Assembly (NCBI RefSeq): GCF_040049295.1
Contig: NZ_JBDZDQ010000001.1
Coordinates: 1,860,001-1,924,000 of the forward strand
From: Sphingomonas sp. KR3-1
GTDB taxonomy: Bacteria > Pseudomonadota > Alphaproteobacteria > Sphingomonadales > Sphingomonadaceae
Reading direction: 5' to 3'
Length of the DNA: 64,000 bases
Positions 49,077-58,100 of the stretch are shown piece after piece; the first letter of the stretch is position 1, and the number at the start of each line of letters is the position of its first letter. The notes below the pieces were generated by a model. The model was not told the origin of the DNA, made no database searches, and was given only the letters and a program-made list of their open reading frames with translations. The position numbers were made by a program, and so were the translations under genes.

Positions 49077-49396
49077 TTGCGCTCCCAGCTGTAGCTGCGC
49101 CCGATTGCGGCGACATGGAGCATGTACCATTTGTACCAGCGCCCGCGGCCCTTCTCGCGCGTCGCCGCGTGTTCCGGATGCTTGCGCCAGGCGACCGCGC
49201 TCGCCTCGTCGGCCCAATAGCTCAGCGTGATCGCCTGGCCGCTCGCGTCGCCGACATGATCGACGCCGCGATAGCCCGGCTGCTGCGCCGCCAGCGCGTC
49301 CATCGCCGCTGCGGCGGCGGCATAGCCCTCGGCGTCCTCGCCGGTGCGCTCGGAGATGAACAGGACGGCGGTTTGCCCGGTGCGATCCTCTGCCAT
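49073..49396 (-). CDS. antibiotic-biosynthesis-monooxygenase (ABM) fold protein
   Basis: The 107-residue protein looks like a single ABM/dimeric alpha-beta barrel domain: A-V-L-F-I-S-E-R-T, Q-Q-P-G-Y-R-G-V-D-H and I-T-L-S-Y-W-A-D-E-A-S-A-V-A-W-R-K-H-P-E-H. Such proteins are often small monooxygenases or haem- or quinone-related enzymes, but the role here is unknown. Its stop overlaps the MFS start, so they are co-transcribed, which could link it to the exported compound. Confidence 0.82.
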   Translation of the reverse strand: MAEDRTGQTAVLFISERTGEDAEGYAAAAAAMDALAAQQPGYRGVDHVGDASGQAITLSYWADEASAVAWRKHPEHAATREKGRGRWYKWYMLHVAAIGRSYSWERK

Positions 49397-49427
49397 GGGT
49401 CGCCGACTTAAGCCCCTCTCCCTATTT

Positions 49428-49533
49428 CGTCACCCCCGCGAAAGCGGGGCCCATCTCCTGGACCCTCCACGATCGCAACGGTGGTATTTGCTCCGCGCGC
49501 ACGAGATGGGTCCCCGCTTTCGCGGGGATGACG
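49428..49533. repeat. REPIN-like pair of inverted palindromes
   Basis: The left arm 49428-49457 and right arm 49503-49533 are inverted copies (about 30 bp), separated by 45 bp. Each arm contains its own small hairpin. The right arm is also found at 13427-13454. It lies between divergent genes. Confidence 0.75.
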
Positions 49534-49541
49534 GTTGAGGC

Positions 49542-50303
49542 ATGGGGCTGGGTATGATCACCGATTGGCATTTCTACGCGCTCGCCGTCCCCGCGGTGAT
49601 CCTGCTCGGCCTGAGCAAGGGCGGGTTCGCCGGCATGGGCGCGCTCTCGCTCCCGCTGCTCGCCTTCGCGATCGATCCCGTCCGCGCCGCCGCGATCACG
49701 CTGCCGATCCTGATCGCGCAGGATGTTGTCGGCGTATGGGCCTTCCGCCGCACCGTCGACTGGCGGTTGCTCGGCTGGATGCTGCCCGGCTCGATGCTCG
49801 GCATTGCGCTCGGCTACTGGTTCGCGGCGAGCGTCTCTTCCGCCGCGGTGATGGCGATGGTCGGCGCGATCTCGATCGTCTTCGGGGCCTATCGCCTGTG
49901 GGCCGCCCGCCACGCGACACCGAGCGATACTGCGCGCTGGCCCGACTGGATCGGCTCGATCTTCGGCGTGGCCTCGGGCTTCACCAGCCAGATCGCCCAT
50001 GCCGGCCAGCCGCCCTTCCAGCTCTGGGTGCTGCCCCGCAATTTGCCCCGCGACCTGCTCGTCGGCACCACCGCGCTCTTCTTCGCCGCGACCAACTGGA
50101 TCAAGGTCCCCGCTTATTGGGCGCTCGGCCAGTTCACCGCAGCTAACGTCATGACGTCGGCCGCGCTGCTGCCGCTGGCGCTGGTTTCCACCGTCGCGGG
50201 CGTCTGGCTGGTGCGCAGGGTCGACGCGGCGCGCTTCTACACTGCGATCTATGTGCTGATGATGCTGGTCGGCACCGCCCTCGTCGCCGAGGCCGTATTT
50301 TAG
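49542..50303 (+). CDS. TSUP family (TauE/SafE) membrane transporter
   Basis: The 253-residue protein has about eight predicted helices in two repeats, with the TSUP motifs G-G-F-A-G-M-G-A-L-S-L-P near residue 26 and A-H-A-G-Q-P-P-F near 152. TSUP members export sulfite, sulfoacetate or related anions; the substrate is unknown. ATG 49542 or 49554 could be used. The two-copy repeat element (copy B) follows directly after its stop. Confidence 0.87.
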   Translation: MGLGMITDWHFYALAVPAVILLGLSKGGFAGMGALSLPLLAFAIDPVRAAAITLPILIAQDVVGVWAFRRTVDWRLLGWMLPGSMLGIALGYWFAASVSSAAVMAMVGAISIVFGAYRLWAARHATPSDTARWPDWIGSIFGVASGFTSQIAHAGQPPFQLWVLPRNLPRDLLVGTTALFFAATNWIKVPAYWALGQFTAANVMTSAALLPLALVSTVAGVWLVRRVDAARFYTAIYVLMMLVGTALVAEAVF

Positions 50304-50308
50304 GCTTT

Positions 50309-50434
50309 CAATGTAGGATTTTGCATGGTCTGGTCGTCGTCATGACCAGCGCCGTGCCCTTCGCCCGTTCCACGCGGCGGCCGGGCGAAAGCGGCAAAGT
50401 GAAAGAATGTTGGTCGACTCCCTTCACTTTGCCG
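50309..50434. repeat. two-copy element, gene-less copy B
   Basis: CAATGTAGGATTT (50309-50321) and the 20-bp sequence 50415-50434, identical to 28861-28880, are here only 126 bp apart end to end; in copy A the span is 476 bp and includes a gene. The arms CAAAGTGAA (50395-50403) and TTCACTTTG (50423-50431) form a hairpin just past the prs stop codon. Confidence 0.65.
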
Positions 50435-50443
50435 TCAACCAAA

Positions 50444-51379
50444 TCAGTCGAACAGCGAGGAAACCGAGCTCTCGTCCGCGATGCGCTTGATCGCCTCCGC
50501 CAGCAACGGCGCGATCGTCAGATGGCGGATCTTGCTGCTCTCGGCGATCACCGCGTGGTTGCCGATCGAGTCGGTGATCACCAGCTCGGCCAGCGCCGAC
50601 CCGTCGACCCGGGCGACCGCGCCGCCCGAGAGCACGCCGTGGGTGCAATATGCGACCACATCCTCGGCGCCCGACGCCTTGAGCGCGGCGGCGGCGTTGC
50701 AGAGCGTGCCTGCCGAATCGACGATGTCGTCGATCAGGATGCAGAAGCGCCCTTCGACATTGCCGATGATGTTCATCACCTCGGATTCGCCCGGCCGCTC
50801 GCGGCGCTTGTCGACGATGGCGAGCGGGGCGTTGTCGAGCCGCTTGGCCAGCGCGCGGGCGCGGACCACACCGCCGACGTCGGGCGAGACGACCATCCAC
50901 TGCTTGCCCGGGAAGCGGCTATGGATGTCGGCGCTCATCACCGGAGCGGCGAAAAGATTGTCGGTCGGGATGTCGAAGAAGCCCTGGATCTGCCCCGCGT
51001 GCAGGTCGACCGAGAGCACGCGGTCGGCGCCGGCGGTGGTCACCAGATTGGCGACCAGCTTGGCCGAGATCGGGGTGCGGGGGCCGGGCTTCCGGTCCTG
51101 GCGGGCATAGCCGAAATAGGGGAGCACCGCAGTGATGCGCTTGGCCGATGCGCGCTTCAGCGCATCGATCATGATCAGCATCTCCATGAGGTTGTCGTTC
51201 GCCGGATAGCTGGTCGACTGCATCACGAAGACGTCCTCGCCGCGGACGTTCTCGAGGATCTCGACGAAGATCTCCTCGTCGGCGAAGCGGCGGACATTGG
51301 CCTGGGTGAGCGGAATCTCGAGATACTCGGCGATCGCCTTGGCGAGCGGCGCGTTCGAATTGCCGGCCAACAGTTTCAT
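50444..51379 (-). CDS. prs: ribose-phosphate pyrophosphokinase
   Basis: Prs makes PRPP from ribose 5-phosphate and ATP for nucleotides, histidine and tryptophan. The 311-residue protein begins M-K-L-L-A-G-N-S-N and has the flexible loop [17 protein letters not shown], and the PRPP-binding [12 protein letters not shown] near 225. The start at 51379 fits the family; GTG 51388 is also in frame. Upstream, 51380-51449 is a divergent gap with the YcxB-like gene. Confidence 0.97.
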   Translation of the reverse strand: MKLLAGNSNAPLAKAIAEYLEIPLTQANVRRFADEEIFVEILENVRGEDVFVMQSTSYPANDNLMEMLIMIDALKRASAKRITAVLPYFGYARQDRKPGPRTPISAKLVANLVTTAGADRVLSVDLHAGQIQGFFDIPTDNLFAAPVMSADIHSRFPGKQWMVVSPDVGGVVRARALAKRLDNAPLAIVDKRRERPGESEVMNIIGNVEGRFCILIDDIVDSAGTLCNAAAALKASGAEDVVAYCTHGVLSGGAVARVDGSALAELVITDSIGNHAVIAESSKIRHLTIAPLLAEAIKRIADESSVSSLFD

Positions 51380-51449
51380 GTGCGCCACTCCCCAGGTTTG
51401 CTACGCTGGGCGCGCATTAGAGGGCAAAGGGCGGGGTTGAAAAGAGCGG

Positions 51450-51992
51450 ATGGCGATTGTCCACGACGAACCTGCGACAAGTGTGACTTATGTGCTCGGC
51501 GAAGAACCCCAGATCGCCGCCGCGAAGGCGCATCTTTGGCGCTATATGCGCTCGCGGCGCGGGCTGACGCGGATGGCGATTGGCATTCCGATCATGCTCG
51601 TGCTGGGGGCAGTCCTTGGCTTGGCGCTCGGCGAGGATCCGCTGTGGTGGATGCTGATATTCGCCGTCGAGATCGTGCTGCTGGTTCCACTGATCTATCT
51701 CCTGCTCTTCCCTGCGGCGCCGCGCCGAATCCGCCGCCTGGTGTCGCAGAGCCCGATCTGGAAACAGCCTGTCACGGTAACCTGGTCGGCGGCCGGGCTG
51801 TCGTCGGACGCTGCCGTCGGTACCACCGCATTGGCCTGGGCCGATTATCACGCCTGGCACAAAGCGCCCGCCGGCTTCCTGCTCTATTTCAACGACCTGC
51901 AATATCAGGTCATCCCGGCATCGGCGTTGGCACCGGGGCAGATGGATGGGCTGCGTGCTATTCTCGAGCGCTCGGGGCTGCGCCGTTTCTGA
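51450..51992 (+). CDS. YcxB-like membrane protein
   Basis: The 180-residue protein has two predicted membrane helices (about 42-62 and 66-88) followed by a soluble beta-rich domain with T-V-T-W-S-A-A-G-L and A-W-A-D-Y-H-A-W-H-K-A-P-A-G-F-L-L-Y-F-N. This arrangement matches the YcxB family (PH-like domain) of unknown function. It resembles in layout the 28936-30009 protein but I see no close sequence match. Start uncertain but the ATG at 51450 is the first in frame. Confidence 0.7.
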   Translation: MAIVHDEPATSVTYVLGEEPQIAAAKAHLWRYMRSRRGLTRMAIGIPIMLVLGAVLGLALGEDPLWWMLIFAVEIVLLVPLIYLLLFPAAPRRIRRLVSQSPIWKQPVTVTWSAAGLSSDAAVGTTALAWADYHAWHKAPAGFLLYFNDLQYQVIPASALAPGQMDGLRAILERSGLRRF

Positions 51993-52032
51993 GCCGTTTG
52001 CGTGCATCGGCGGCGCCCGGTAGAGCGCCGCG

Positions 52033-53358
52033 ATGACCGTCACCACCCGTTTCGCGCCCAGCCCCACCGGCAATCTGCACGTCGGCAATATCCGCACCGC
52101 GCTCCACAACTGGATGTTCGCGAGAGCGAATGGCGGCCGCTTCCTGCTGCGGATCGACGATACCGATGGCGCGCGCTCGGAGGAGCATTTCGTCGCGGCG
52201 ATCCGCGCCGATCTCGCCTGGCTGGGGCTGAACCCCGACGGCGAAGAGCGCCAGTCGGCCCGTTTCGGCCTGTACGAGGCGCGCTTCGAGGAATTGAAGG
52301 CCGCCGGCCGCGTCTATCCGGCCTATGAGACTGCGCAGGAGCTCGAGCTCAAGCGCAAGGTCCTGCTCGGCCGCGGCCTGCCCCCCGTCTATGACCGCGC
52401 CGCGCTCGCCCTTACCGGCGAGGACCGGGCCAGGCTCGAGGCCGAGGGCGTGCGCCCGCACTGGCGCTTCAAGCTCGATCATGACGCCATGATCGAATGG
52501 GACGACATGGTCCGCGGCCCCCAGCGCTTTGATCCCAGGACGATGAGCGACCCGGTGGTCCGCCGCGCCGACGGCTCCTGGCTCTATCTCCTCCCCTCGG
52601 TGATCGACGATATCGACATGGGCATCAGCCATGTCGTGCGCGGCGAGGACCATGTCTCGAACACCGCGACCCAGCTCCAGATGTTCGCGGCGCTCGGGGC
52701 CGCTGCCCCGCGTTTCGCCCATGAGGCGCTGCTCACCGGCAATGAGGGCAAGCTCTCCAAGCGGCTCGGCTCGCTCGGCATCGATCATTTCCGCGAGCTC
52801 GGCATCGAGCCCGAGGCGCTGATTGCCCTGCTCGCCCGGCTCGGCACCAGCGATCCGGTCGAGCCCTATGTCGATCCGGCGCCGCTGGTCGCCGGCTTCG
52901 ACTTCGCCCGTTTCGGCCGCGCACCCGCCCGTTTCGACGAGGAGGAGCTCGCCCAGCTCAACGCCCGCATCGTCCACCAGCTCGGCTTCGACGCGGTGCG
53001 TGAGCGGCTCCCCGCCGGCATGACCGAGGCGGGCTGGGAAGCGATCCGCCCCAATCTCTCGACGGTCGCCGAGGCGGCGGACTGGTGGCAGGTCGTCGAG
53101 GGCCCGGTGACCGCCGAGATTGCCGAGGAGGATCGCGCCTTCCTCGCCCAGGCCGCCGGGATCGCCGTGACGCTCGACTGGGCAAACCCCTGGCCCGCCC
53201 TCACCGGCGCGCTCAAGGAAGCCACCGGCCGCAAGGGCCGCGCGCTCTTCCTGCCGCTGCGACTCGCGCTCACCGGCCGCGAGCATGGGCCGGACATGGC
53301 GGCGCTGCTGCCGCTGATCGGCAAGGAAAATGCCCTGGATCGTCTCCGCAGCGGATGA
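52033..53358 (+). CDS. gltX: glutamyl-tRNA synthetase
   Basis: GluRS charges tRNA-Glu. The 441-residue class I enzyme has F-A-P-S-P-T-G-N-L-H-V-G-N at residues 7-19 (HIGH region), R-G-E-D-H-V-S-N-T near 203-211, and K-L-S-K-R at 240-244 (KMSKS region), followed by the helical anticodon domain. It is a little shorter than typical GluRS (about 470), so it may be one of two alphaproteobacterial paralogues. No zinc cysteines are present. Confidence 0.95.
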   Translation: MTVTTRFAPSPTGNLHVGNIRTALHNWMFARANGGRFLLRIDDTDGARSEEHFVAAIRADLAWLGLNPDGEERQSARFGLYEARFEELKAAGRVYPAYETAQELELKRKVLLGRGLPPVYDRAALALTGEDRARLEAEGVRPHWRFKLDHDAMIEWDDMVRGPQRFDPRTMSDPVVRRADGSWLYLLPSVIDDIDMGISHVVRGEDHVSNTATQLQMFAALGAAAPRFAHEALLTGNEGKLSKRLGSLGIDHFRELGIEPEALIALLARLGTSDPVEPYVDPAPLVAGFDFARFGRAPARFDEEELAQLNARIVHQLGFDAVRERLPAGMTEAGWEAIRPNLSTVAEAADWWQVVEGPVTAEIAEEDRAFLAQAAGIAVTLDWANPWPALTGALKEATGRKGRALFLPLRLALTGREHGPDMAALLPLIGKENALDRLRSG

Positions 53359-53369
53359 TTCGGGAACTA

Positions 53370-53398
53370 TTTACCTGAGTTGTGTAATGTTGTATCAT
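53370..53398 (+). promoter_or_regulatory. sigma70-like promoter for the TonB-like gene
   Basis: TTTACC (53370-53375) and TATCAT (53393-53398) are 17 bp apart, upstream of the tonB ATG. A short GC hairpin (53406-53422) lies in the presumed leader. Strength is inferred. Confidence 0.4.
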
Positions 53399-53443
53399 CA
53401 CTGAAGCCGGCCTCAGACCGGCGTGGAGATGGAGTGCAACGCC

Positions 53444-54115
53444 ATGTATGCCGATACTCGCTACCAGCCCCGCAAACCGCGTGCCGCCAGCATCGGGGCC
53501 TCGCTGCTGTTCAGCGGCGCGATCATCACCGGGATGATCTATTCCTCGCCCAATTTCGTGAAAACCTTCATCGACAAGCCGATCGAGACCTATCCGGTCA
53601 TCGAGAAGATGCCGCCCCCGCCGGAGCCGACCGAGAAGCCCGAGATCAAGGCCAAGACGCCCACCCAGCCGCCGATCACCGCGCCCGATCCGATCCTAAA
53701 GACCGATAGCGACGTCGTGATGAAGACCACGCCGGACATCCCGCCGGTGCTGCCCGACATTGCCAAGCCGCCGGTCGATACCGGGCCCCTGGTCAAGGCC
53801 GAGCCGCGCGTCGAGCCCGCGCCTGCCTTCTTCGTCGCCCGGCGCGATCCGCGCTACGCCGATGCCTTCCAGCCCGAATATCCCGCGATCGAGCTGCGCG
53901 GCCAGCGCGACGGCAAGGTTTCGGTCAAGGTGCTGGTCGGCGCCGATGGCCGGGTCAAGGCGGTCGAGCAGGTCAGCGCCACCAGCCCTGCCTTCTTCGA
54001 CGCGACCAGGCGTCAGGCGCTGTCGAAATGGCGGTTCAAGCCGGCGACCCGTGGCGGCGTCGCCGAGGAAAGCTGGCTGACGCTCAGCGTCACCTTCCGG
54101 ATCCAGGACCAGTAA
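53444..54115 (+). CDS. TonB family energy transducer
   Basis: The protein has a short cytoplasmic tail, one membrane anchor (about residues 17-35), a proline-rich periplasmic linker (K-M-P-P-P-P-E-P-T-E-K and many P-P repeats, about 50-120) and a TonB C-terminal domain from about 145 (Y-P-A-I-E-L-R-G-Q-R-D-G-K-V-S-V-K-V-L-V). The start at 53444 has GGAG 9 nt upstream; other in-frame starts at 53423 and 53429 exist. It energises outer-membrane uptake with ExbBD, which are not adjacent. Confidence 0.9.
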   Translation: MYADTRYQPRKPRAASIGASLLFSGAIITGMIYSSPNFVKTFIDKPIETYPVIEKMPPPPEPTEKPEIKAKTPTQPPITAPDPILKTDSDVVMKTTPDIPPVLPDIAKPPVDTGPLVKAEPRVEPAPAFFVARRDPRYADAFQPEYPAIELRGQRDGKVSVKVLVGADGRVKAVEQVSATSPAFFDATRRQALSKWRFKPATRGGVAEESWLTLSVTFRIQDQ

Positions 54116-54178
54116 CAGGGACTGGCGGTGCGCGGGGGCTGGCTCTCGGGCCCCCGCGCCCCTATCTTCGGCAGCGAG

Positions 54179-54526
54179 ATGCAGTACCTCCAGAAATACA
54201 ATCCCCTGCGCGCGTTCGGCGACCTGCGCCGCTGGCTTGCCACCCGCAAGCCCTATGAGCTGTGGTTCATGATGCTCGCGATGCTGATCACGCTGGTGAT
54301 CCTGTGGATGTTCGTGAAGGATTCCAATGTCGCGACGCCCTACAAGCGCGACATCATCTATGTGCAGCAATGGCGCCTCGATCGCAGCGATGCGGACATC
54401 AAGGCGCAGCAGGCCAAGGACCTGCCCGAGGAGCTGAAGCGCAAGGCCGCGTTCGAGGCGGCGCAGAAGAAGCGCCAGGCCGAATTCAAGAAATATGACG
54501 ATTGGCTGACCAAGCACGGCTTCTGA
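54179..54526 (+). CDS. unrecognised small membrane protein
   Basis: The 115-residue protein has one transmembrane helix (about residues 25-45, E-L-W-F-M-M-L-A-M-L-I-T-L-V-I-L-W-M) and a charged, coiled-coil-prone C-terminal part rich in K/Q/E (Q-A-K-D-L-P-E-E-L-K-R-K-A-A-F-E). I recognise no family. Start at 54179 (M-Q-Y-L-Q-K-Y-N). It lies between the TonB-like gene and ribD, and its 3' end overlaps the ribD start by up to 25 bp. Confidence 0.6.
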   Translation: MQYLQKYNPLRAFGDLRRWLATRKPYELWFMMLAMLITLVILWMFVKDSNVATPYKRDIIYVQQWRLDRSDADIKAQQAKDLPEELKRKAAFEAAQKKRQAEFKKYDDWLTKHGF

Positions 54527-55467
54527 GCGACGCGCGCTGCATGGGTGCCGCGCTCGCTCTGGCGGAGCGCGGCCGCGGGCGGACTGCGCCCAATCCCAAT
54601 GTCGGCTGCGTGATCGTCCGCGACGGCGTCGTGGCCGGCCGCGGCTGGACCCAGCCCGGCGGACGCCCGCATGCCGAGGCGATGGCGCTCGCTGCAGCCG
54701 GCGAAAAGTCGCGCGGCGCAACTGCGTACGTCACGCTCGAGCCCTGCGCCCATGAATCGGCGCGCGGCCCGGCCTGCGCGAACCTGCTGGTCGCGGCCGG
54801 CGTCGCCCGCGTGGTGATCGCGCTCGGCGATCCCGATCCGCGAACCAACGGTGCAGGAGCCGCGCGCCTGCGCGCCGCCGGGATCGAAGTCATCGAAGGC
54901 GTCCGTGCCGCCGAGGCGCGCCGAGCGATGGCCGGCTTCCTGACGCGGCTCGAAAAGCATCGCCCCTTCGTCACGCTCAAGCTCGCCACCTCGCTCGACG
55001 GCCGCATCGCGCTCGCCTCGGGCGAGAGCCAATGGATCACCGGCGCCCAAGCCCGCGCCCACACCCATCTCGAGCGCGCGCGGCATGACGCCATCCTGGT
55101 CGGCCGCCGCACGATGGCGGTGGACCAGCCGCGCCTCGACGTACGCTTGCCCGGCCTCGAGGACCGCTCGCCGCGCCGGCTGATGCTGTCGTCGACCGGC
55201 GATCTCAGGCGCCCCGAAGACATCGCCACCCTCGAAGGCGTCGATCATCTCTTTGTCGAAGGTGGCGCCGAAACCGCCGCGTCGTTCCTACGCGCCGACC
55301 TGGTCGACCGGCTGCTGTTCTACCGCGCGCCGATCCTGATCGGCGACGGCAAGCCCGCGCTCGGCGACATCGGGCTTACCCGGCTGGGGGATGCGCAGGG
55401 CCGCTGGCGGCTGCAGGATAGCCGCATGCTTGGCAGTGACAGGATGGAGGTCTACGAGCGCGCCTGA
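54502..55467 (+). CDS. ribD: riboflavin biosynthesis deaminase/reductase RibD
   Basis: RibD deaminates and then reduces the pyrimidine intermediate of riboflavin synthesis. The N-terminal deaminase has P-N-P-N-V-G-C-V-I-V, the zinc site H-A-E-A and P-C-A-H-E-S ... C-A-N; the C-terminal reductase has K-L-A-T-S-L-D-G-R-I-A and V-E-G-G-A-E. Starting at TTG 54502 (L-A-D-Q-A-R-L-L-S-D-A-R-C-M) gives 321 residues; ATG 54541 is the alternative and loses 13 poorly conserved residues. Its stop overlaps ribE by 1 bp. Confidence 0.92.
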   Translation: MADQARLLSDARCMGAALALAERGRGRTAPNPNVGCVIVRDGVVAGRGWTQPGGRPHAEAMALAAAGEKSRGATAYVTLEPCAHESARGPACANLLVAAGVARVVIALGDPDPRTNGAGAARLRAAGIEVIEGVRAAEARRAMAGFLTRLEKHRPFVTLKLATSLDGRIALASGESQWITGAQARAHTHLERARHDAILVGRRTMAVDQPRLDVRLPGLEDRSPRRLMLSSTGDLRRPEDIATLEGVDHLFVEGGAETAASFLRADLVDRLLFYRAPILIGDGKPALGDIGLTRLGDAQGRWRLQDSRMLGSDRMEVYERA

Positions 55468-56075
55468 TGTTTACAGGAATCGTCACCGATATCGGCACGG
55501 TCGATGCCGCGGAGAAGCAGGGTGACCTGCATGTCCGCGTCTCCACCGCCTATGAAACCGCCGGCATAGACCTGGGCGCCTCGATCTCCTGCTCGGGCGT
55601 GTGCCTGACGGTGGTCGACAAGGCGTCAGGCTGGGTCGCGTTTGACGTCTCGGGCGAGACGATCAGCCGCACCGCGCCCGGCATGTGGATCTCGGGTCGC
55701 AAGCTCAACCTCGAGCGTGCGCTGCGCCTCGGCGACGAACTGGGCGGGCATATTGTCACCGGCCATGTCGACGGCATCGGCACGGTGAAGTCGATCGAGG
55801 AGATCGGCGGCTCACACCATGTCGTGATCGAAGCGGACAAGGCGCTCGCGCCCTACGTGGCGCCCAAGGGCTCGATCACCGTCGACGGCGTCTCGCTCAC
55901 CGTCAACGCAGTGCGCGATACCGATGCCGGCGTCGAATTCGACCTCAACATCATTCCCCACACCGCTTCCGTCACTACATTCGGAGCACTTCAACCCGGA
56001 CAGGCCGTCAATCTCGAGATCGACGTGCTCGCCCGCTATCTGCAGCGCATGGAGGCGCTCCGTGGCAAAGCCTGA
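55467..56075 (+). CDS. ribE: riboflavin synthase alpha subunit
   Basis: Riboflavin synthase converts two 6,7-dimethyl-8-ribityllumazines to riboflavin. The 202-residue protein has the duplicated lumazine-binding fold: M-F-T-G-I-V-T-D-I-G, G-D-E-L-G-G-H-I-V-T-G-H-V-D-G, and G-S-I-T-V-D-G-V-S-L-T-V-N. The ATG overlaps ribD, and the ribBX start overlaps the ribE 3' end by 14 bp, so the riboflavin genes are one translated unit. Confidence 0.96.
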   Translation: MFTGIVTDIGTVDAAEKQGDLHVRVSTAYETAGIDLGASISCSGVCLTVVDKASGWVAFDVSGETISRTAPGMWISGRKLNLERALRLGDELGGHIVTGHVDGIGTVKSIEEIGGSHHVVIEADKALAPYVAPKGSITVDGVSLTVNAVRDTDAGVEFDLNIIPHTASVTTFGALQPGQAVNLEIDVLARYLQRMEALRGKA

Positions 56076-57198
56076 ACTCGCCCGCCTCAAGCACGCCTTC
56101 CTCTCCTCGCCCGAGGAGCTGATCGACGAGGCCCGCAACGGCCGCATGGTCATCCTGGTCGATGACGAGGATCGCGAGAACGAAGGCGATCTCGTCATTC
56201 CCGCCCAGATGGCGACGCCCGACGCCGTCAACTTCATGGCGCGCTTCGGGCGCGGGCTGATCTGCCTGGCGCTCACCGCCGAGCGCGGGCGCCAGCTGCA
56301 ACTCGAGCCGATGGCGCGCGTCAACGGCACCCCGCTCGGCACGGCGTTCACGGTGTCGATCGAGGCGAAGGAAGGCATTTCGACTGGCATTTCCGCCGCC
56401 GACCGCGCGCGCACGGTTGCTGTCGCGATCGATGCGGCCAATGGCCCCGATGCGATCACCTCGCCCGGCCATGTCTTCCCGCTGATCGCGCGCGACGGCG
56501 GCGTCCTCGTCCGCACCGGCCATACCGAGGCCGCGGTCGATCTGGCGCGCCTCGCCGGGCTCAATCCCTCGGGCGTGATCTGCGAGATCATGAAGGACGA
56601 CGGGACGATGGCGCGTCTCGACGATCTCATCGCTTTCGCGCAGTTCCACAATCTCAAGCTCGGCACGATCCGCGACCTGATCGCCTATCGCCGCCGTCAC
56701 GACCATCTCGTCGAAAAGCGCGCCGAGACGCGTTTCGAGAGCGAATGGGGCGGCGAGTGGACTGCGATGACCTTCTGGAACAAGGCCACCGAGACCGAGC
56801 AGGTCGCGCTGGTCAAGGGCAGGATCGACTCGGCCAAGCCGACCCTGGTGCGCATGCACGCACTCTCGCCCTTTTCCGACATGTTCGGCGAAGGCGGCGC
56901 GCGCGGCGGGCTGCTGCGCCGCTCGATGGAGCTGATCGCCGAGGAAGGCGCCGGCGTCGTCGTGGTGATCAACAAGCCGCGCCCGGACCAGTTCACCGTC
57001 GCGCTCCAGGCCCGTGCCGGCACGCTCGAGCCCAAGGACATGGACGAGCTGCGCGACTATGGCGTCGGCGCGACCATCCTTACCGAACTCGGCGTGCAGG
57101 ACATGATCCTGCTCACCAACACGCATCACACGCTCGTGGGGCTCGATGGCTATGGCCTGTCGATCGTCGGCGAGCGTCCCATCGACACCGGAGAATGA
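56062..57198 (+). CDS. ribBX: 3,4-DHBP synthase fused to a degenerate GTP cyclohydrolase II domain (RibBX)
   Basis: The N-terminal half (about residues 15-210) is the DHBP synthase: [21 protein letters not shown] and [11 protein letters not shown]. The C-terminal half has the GTP cyclohydrolase II fold but lacks its zinc-binding cysteines and the catalytic core; in their place is [11 protein letters not shown]. This is the alphaproteobacterial RibBX, in which the C-terminal domain is inactive. GTP cyclohydrolase II must be elsewhere. The start is GTG 56062 with GGAGG 6 nt upstream. Confidence 0.93.
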   Translation: MAKPELARLKHAFLSSPEELIDEARNGRMVILVDDEDRENEGDLVIPAQMATPDAVNFMARFGRGLICLALTAERGRQLQLEPMARVNGTPLGTAFTVSIEAKEGISTGISAADRARTVAVAIDAANGPDAITSPGHVFPLIARDGGVLVRTGHTEAAVDLARLAGLNPSGVICEIMKDDGTMARLDDLIAFAQFHNLKLGTIRDLIAYRRRHDHLVEKRAETRFESEWGGEWTAMTFWNKATETEQVALVKGRIDSAKPTLVRMHALSPFSDMFGEGGARGGLLRRSMELIAEEGAGVVVVINKPRPDQFTVALQARAGTLEPKDMDELRDYGVGATILTELGVQDMILLTNTHHTLVGLDGYGLSIVGERPIDTGE

Positions 57199-57199
57199 C

Positions 57200-57619
57200 T
57201 TGGCACGTGTATTGATCGTCGAGGCGCGGTTCTACGCGCATCTGAATGACCTGCTGCTTGCAGGCGCGCGCGCCGCGATCGAGGAAGCCGGGCACAGCCA
57301 TGAGACGATCACCGTCCCCGGCGCGCTCGAGATTCCCGGCGCCGTGGCGATGGCCGCCGAGACCGGCCGCTACGACGCGTTCGTCGCATTGGGCGTGGTG
57401 ATCCGCGGCGAGACCTATCATTTCGAAGTGGTCTCGAACGAGAGCGCCCGCGGGCTGATGGCGCTGGCGATGGATTCGCTGCCGATCGGCAACGGCATCC
57501 TCACCGTCGAGAACGAGGCGCAGGCGCTGACCCGCGCCAGGCCCGACGAGAAGGACAAGGGCGGCGAGGCTGCCAAGGCCGCGCTGGCGATGCTCGCGCT
57601 CAAGAGCAAGTTCGGCTGA
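57200..57619 (+). CDS. ribH: 6,7-dimethyl-8-ribityllumazine synthase
   Basis: RibH joins the DHBP and pyrimidine precursors. The 139-residue protein has the lumazine-synthase motifs V-P-G-A-L-E-I-P near 47, [12 protein letters not shown] near 76 (active histidine) and G-I-L-T-V-E-N near 109. Start: TTG at 57200 with GGAG at 57190-57193, 6 nt upstream; it directly follows ribBX. It completes the riboflavin run. Confidence 0.95.
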   Translation: MARVLIVEARFYAHLNDLLLAGARAAIEEAGHSHETITVPGALEIPGAVAMAAETGRYDAFVALGVVIRGETYHFEVVSNESARGLMALAMDSLPIGNGILTVENEAQALTRARPDEKDKGGEAAKAALAMLALKSKFG

Positions 57620-57623
57620 GCCG

Positions 57624-58100
57624 ATGGACATGCCCCCGTCTCGCTATCGCGTAGTCGAGCAGGGGCGCCGGCTGGTCGTGGTCGACAGCTGGTCGGGCGA
57701 GCCCGTCCAGCGCGTCGCCGCGCCGCCGCCGGAAATGCCGGGCGAACAGCGCCGCAAGATGGAAGCGCCGCCCGCCCCGCCGCCGCGTCCGAGTCCGCGC
57801 CCGCAGCCGGGTCCGGCGCCCGCGCCCGCTGGCTATCCGGGCGACGAGGGCGTCAGCTTCGTCACGGCGCGCTGGTACGACAATGAAGGTCCGCGCCGCA
57901 TCCGGCTCAATCAGGACGGGCAGGGCCAGCTCGCGGCGGTGCTGCTCGTGATCCTGGCAGCGCTGGTTGTCCTGGTGCTGGTGATCGGCTGGCCGATCGC
58001 CCTACCGCTGGCCTTTGTCCTGTTCAACACCAAGGTGCGCGACGGCCTCCGCACTGCCGTCACCACCGGTCTCACCGCCGTCGATACCGGCAAGGGCTAG
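57624..58100 (+). CDS. unrecognised membrane protein with proline-rich region
   Basis: The 158-residue protein has a short N-terminal region, a low-complexity proline/arginine stretch (P-P-P-R-P-S-P-R-P-Q-P-G-P, about 45-75), and two hydrophobic helices (about 110-145). I recognise no family. It follows ribH after 4 bp on the same strand and so may be co-transcribed. Its TAG shares CTAG (58097-58100) with the convergent old yellow enzyme gene. Confidence 0.55.
   Translation: MDMPPSRYRVVEQGRRLVVVDSWSGEPVQRVAAPPPEMPGEQRRKMEAPPAPPPRPSPRPQPGPAPAPAGYPGDEGVSFVTARWYDNEGPRRIRLNQDGQGQLAAVLLVILAALVVLVLVIGWPIALPLAFVLFNTKVRDGLRTAVTTGLTAVDTGKG

Noticed and set aside
50321..52036. Plus-strand ORF across prs (about 571 codons)
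   Set aside because: Antisense to the clear prs gene and begins in the repeat element; no homology features.
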